The position numbers and the translations under genes are program-made. Positions 5,570 to 6,639 of a stretch of 6,639 nt of DNA are shown piece by piece. This DNA comes from Actinomycetota bacterium (GTDB taxonomy: Bacteria; Actinomycetota; UBA4738). Location: the NCBI GenBank assembly GCA_005885025.1, contig VAYC01000232.1, positions 1 to 6,639 on the forward strand, read 5' to 3'. The notes beneath the pieces are model-generated. The model saw only the letters and a list, made by a program, of their open reading frames with translations. It was not told the origin of the DNA and did no database searches. Position 1 is the stretch's first letter. Every line of letters begins with the position of its first letter.

Positions 5570-6577
5570 ATGCCGAGGAGGAAACAAGAGAAAACCAAGG
5601 GCCCGGAGATCCAGCCAGCGACTGGCGAGTCCTCGCGCATCACACCGGTCGAGATCCAGCAGAAGGAGTTCGGTCTCGCCTTTCGCGGGTACAACGAACG
5701 GGACGTCGACCAGTTCCTCGACGAGGTGACCGAGGAGGTGGCCCGGCTCTACGCCGAGAACAAGCGCCTCCGCGAGGAGCTCGAGTTCGCCCGGACGTCC
5801 AGGCTGGATCTGGGGGGAGCTGAGGAGGCCGACGCTCTCCTCCGTCAGGCCAGGGAGGAAGCCGCCCGCCTCCTGGCTGATGCGCGCGCTCGCGTCTCTG
5901 CCATGGACCCGGGGCCCGACGCGTCCGGAGGGCGGGGAACCGCCGCCGCCCTGGCTCCGTTCGTGGCACAGGAGCGAGAGTTCCTCCAGAGCCTGGCCAA
6001 CCTGATCCAGTCGCACGCCGAATCGGTGAAGGATCAGATCAGGCGGGCTCGGGACGCCGCCGCCCAGGCCTCCGCTCGGGAGGCGTCCGCCCAGACCGCT
6101 GCCCGAGAGGCCGCCGAGCGGGAGGCCGCAGCGCGAGCCGCCTTGCGGGAAGAAGCCGCCGCCCGGGCCGCCTTTCAGGAAGCCGCCGCCCCACGGAGGC
6201 CTGAGTCCCACCAGCTCGAAGACGACGCCGACGACCTCGAGGACGAGAGATCGGGGCCGGCCACCCAGCCGTGGGTGCCGGAGGAGCTGCATTCGTCCTC
6301 TCCCCAGGACTGGAGGGAGTATTACTCCTCGCCGGAGAGCAGGGAAGAGGAAGCCACCCCCGCCCCCGACGAGATCCTCGACCTCACCAATGAGGCCCGC
6401 CACCCCGACCGCGACCGTCCCGAGACCGGATCCGGTGATGAGCGCGACGAACCCGAACCGGAGAGCGTTCGCCGACGACTGGAGCCGCAGCGGGCGGCCC
6501 GCGAGGCCGACCCCCCCGAGGACGACTCCATCGAGGACCGTTCCATCCGCGAGCTGTTCTGGGGCGAGGACTACTAG
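5570..6577 (+). CDS. divIVA: DivIVA/Wag31-type coiled-coil protein with long acidic C-terminal region
   Basis: DivIVA proteins bind curved membranes at poles or septa and recruit growth and division machinery. In Actinomycetota they direct polar wall synthesis. The 335-residue product has a basic N-terminal extension of about 22 residues (MPRRKQEKTKG and on), then the DivIVA domain at about 23-72: ITPVEIQQKEF, the FRGYNERDVDQFLDEV core and a coiled coil through YAENKRLREEL. A second short coil lies at 84-112 and a long Ala/Glu/Arg coil at about 128-208 with repeated AAREAA-like units. An acidic, Pro/Ser/Glu-rich, probably disordered stretch follows (209-320). It ends in SIRELFWGEDY, a compact hydrophobic end that could be a docking peptide. 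The extension before the DivIVA domain is longer than in Wag31, where the domain starts almost at residue 1. The start at 5570 is chosen for the ribosome binding site; a GTG at 5561 would add three residues. Confidence 0.92.
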   Translation: MPRRKQEKTKGPEIQPATGESSRITPVEIQQKEFGLAFRGYNERDVDQFLDEVTEEVARLYAENKRLREELEFARTSRLDLGGAEEADALLRQAREEAARLLADARARVSAMDPGPDASGGRGTAAALAPFVAQEREFLQSLANLIQSHAESVKDQIRRARDAAAQASAREASAQTAAREAAEREAAARAALREEAAARAAFQEAAAPRRPESHQLEDDADDLEDERSGPATQPWVPEELHSSSPQDWREYYSSPESREEEATPAPDEILDLTNEARHPDRDRPETGSGDERDEPEPESVRRRLEPQRAAREADPPEDDSIEDRSIRELFWGEDY

Positions 6578-6579
6578 AC

Positions 6580-6597
6580 GCCGCCCCGAGGAGCGGC
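6580..6597. terminator. Weak hairpin between convergent genes, possible bidirectional terminator
   Basis: GCCGC (6580-6584) and GCGGC (6593-6597) form a five-pair GC stem with an eight-base loop, directly after the divIVA stop and before the stop of a likely opposing gene. There is no U tract on either side, so termination is a guess from position. Confidence 0.3.
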
Positions 6598-6603
6598 CTA
6601 CCC

Positions 6604-6639
6604 TCAGGACTTCGGGATCACCTTCGTCGGGTCCACGAA
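6604..6639 (-). CDS. 3' end of a convergent gene of unknown identity (partial)
   Basis: Read on the minus strand from the window edge, the last 36 bases give FVDPTKVIPKS followed by TGA (complement of 6604-6606). All eleven sense codons end in G or C, as expected for a real gene in this GC-rich genome. The fragment is too short to name. It implies that the division operon ends with divIVA and meets a gene on the other strand. Confidence 0.5.
   Translation of the reverse strand, partial: FVDPTKVIPKS

Noticed and set aside
5288..6403. Long minus-strand open frame opposite yggT and divIVA
   Set aside because: The translation is Gly/Leu-rich and mirrors the biased codons of the divIVA coil; both + strand genes here have clear family motifs.

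Overview
The window is GC-rich and holds the tail of a division and cell-wall (dcw) cluster, all on the + strand: murB, ftsQ, ftsZ, pgeF (ylmD), yggS (ylmE), sepF, yggT (ylmG) and divIVA. The order ftsQ-ftsZ with no ftsA between them, followed by pgeF-yggS-sepF-yggT-divIVA, is typical of Actinomycetota. FtsZ reads GEGGGTGTGG at its GTP-binding signature, with Glu where most bacteria have Met, as I recall for mycobacterial FtsZ. murB beside ftsQ and the unusual DivIVA suggest a lineage away from the well-studied Streptomyces and Mycobacterium groups, perhaps known mainly from environmental genomes; that placement is inference.

Layout. Positions 19-1759 hold murB and ftsQ, which overlap by 32 nt. 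A promoter-like pair (TTGACC, 17 nt, TAGTGT) sits across the ftsQ stop codon, and about 160 nt of leader separates it from ftsZ. The leader has several mutually exclusive hairpins and a segment resembling a cyclic-di-GMP-I (GEMM) riboswitch. ftsZ (1952-3056) is frameshifted here: near 2486 about 11 nt of a strongly conserved stretch are missing, and the rest of the protein continues in another frame. A 131-nt gap with a long alternative-pairing hairpin comes before pgeF. Then pgeF, yggS and sepF follow within 11-23 nt of each other, sepF and yggT are 74 nt apart, and divIVA begins just after yggT. At the right edge the minus strand shows what looks like the last 11 codons of a convergent gene.

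How the genes work together. MurB completes UDP-MurNAc for peptidoglycan, and PgeF is a quality-control enzyme for peptidoglycan precursors. FtsQ is the divisome scaffold and FtsZ forms the ring. SepF is the likely membrane anchor of FtsZ, since there is no ftsA here. YggT is a small membrane protein of the same cluster, YggS keeps pyridoxal phosphate in balance, and DivIVA organises polar growth or septal membranes.

The two items most worth checking are the possible second-messenger riboswitch ahead of ftsZ and the frameshift inside ftsZ. The frameshift is more likely an assembly or sequencing fault than a real loss of an essential gene.
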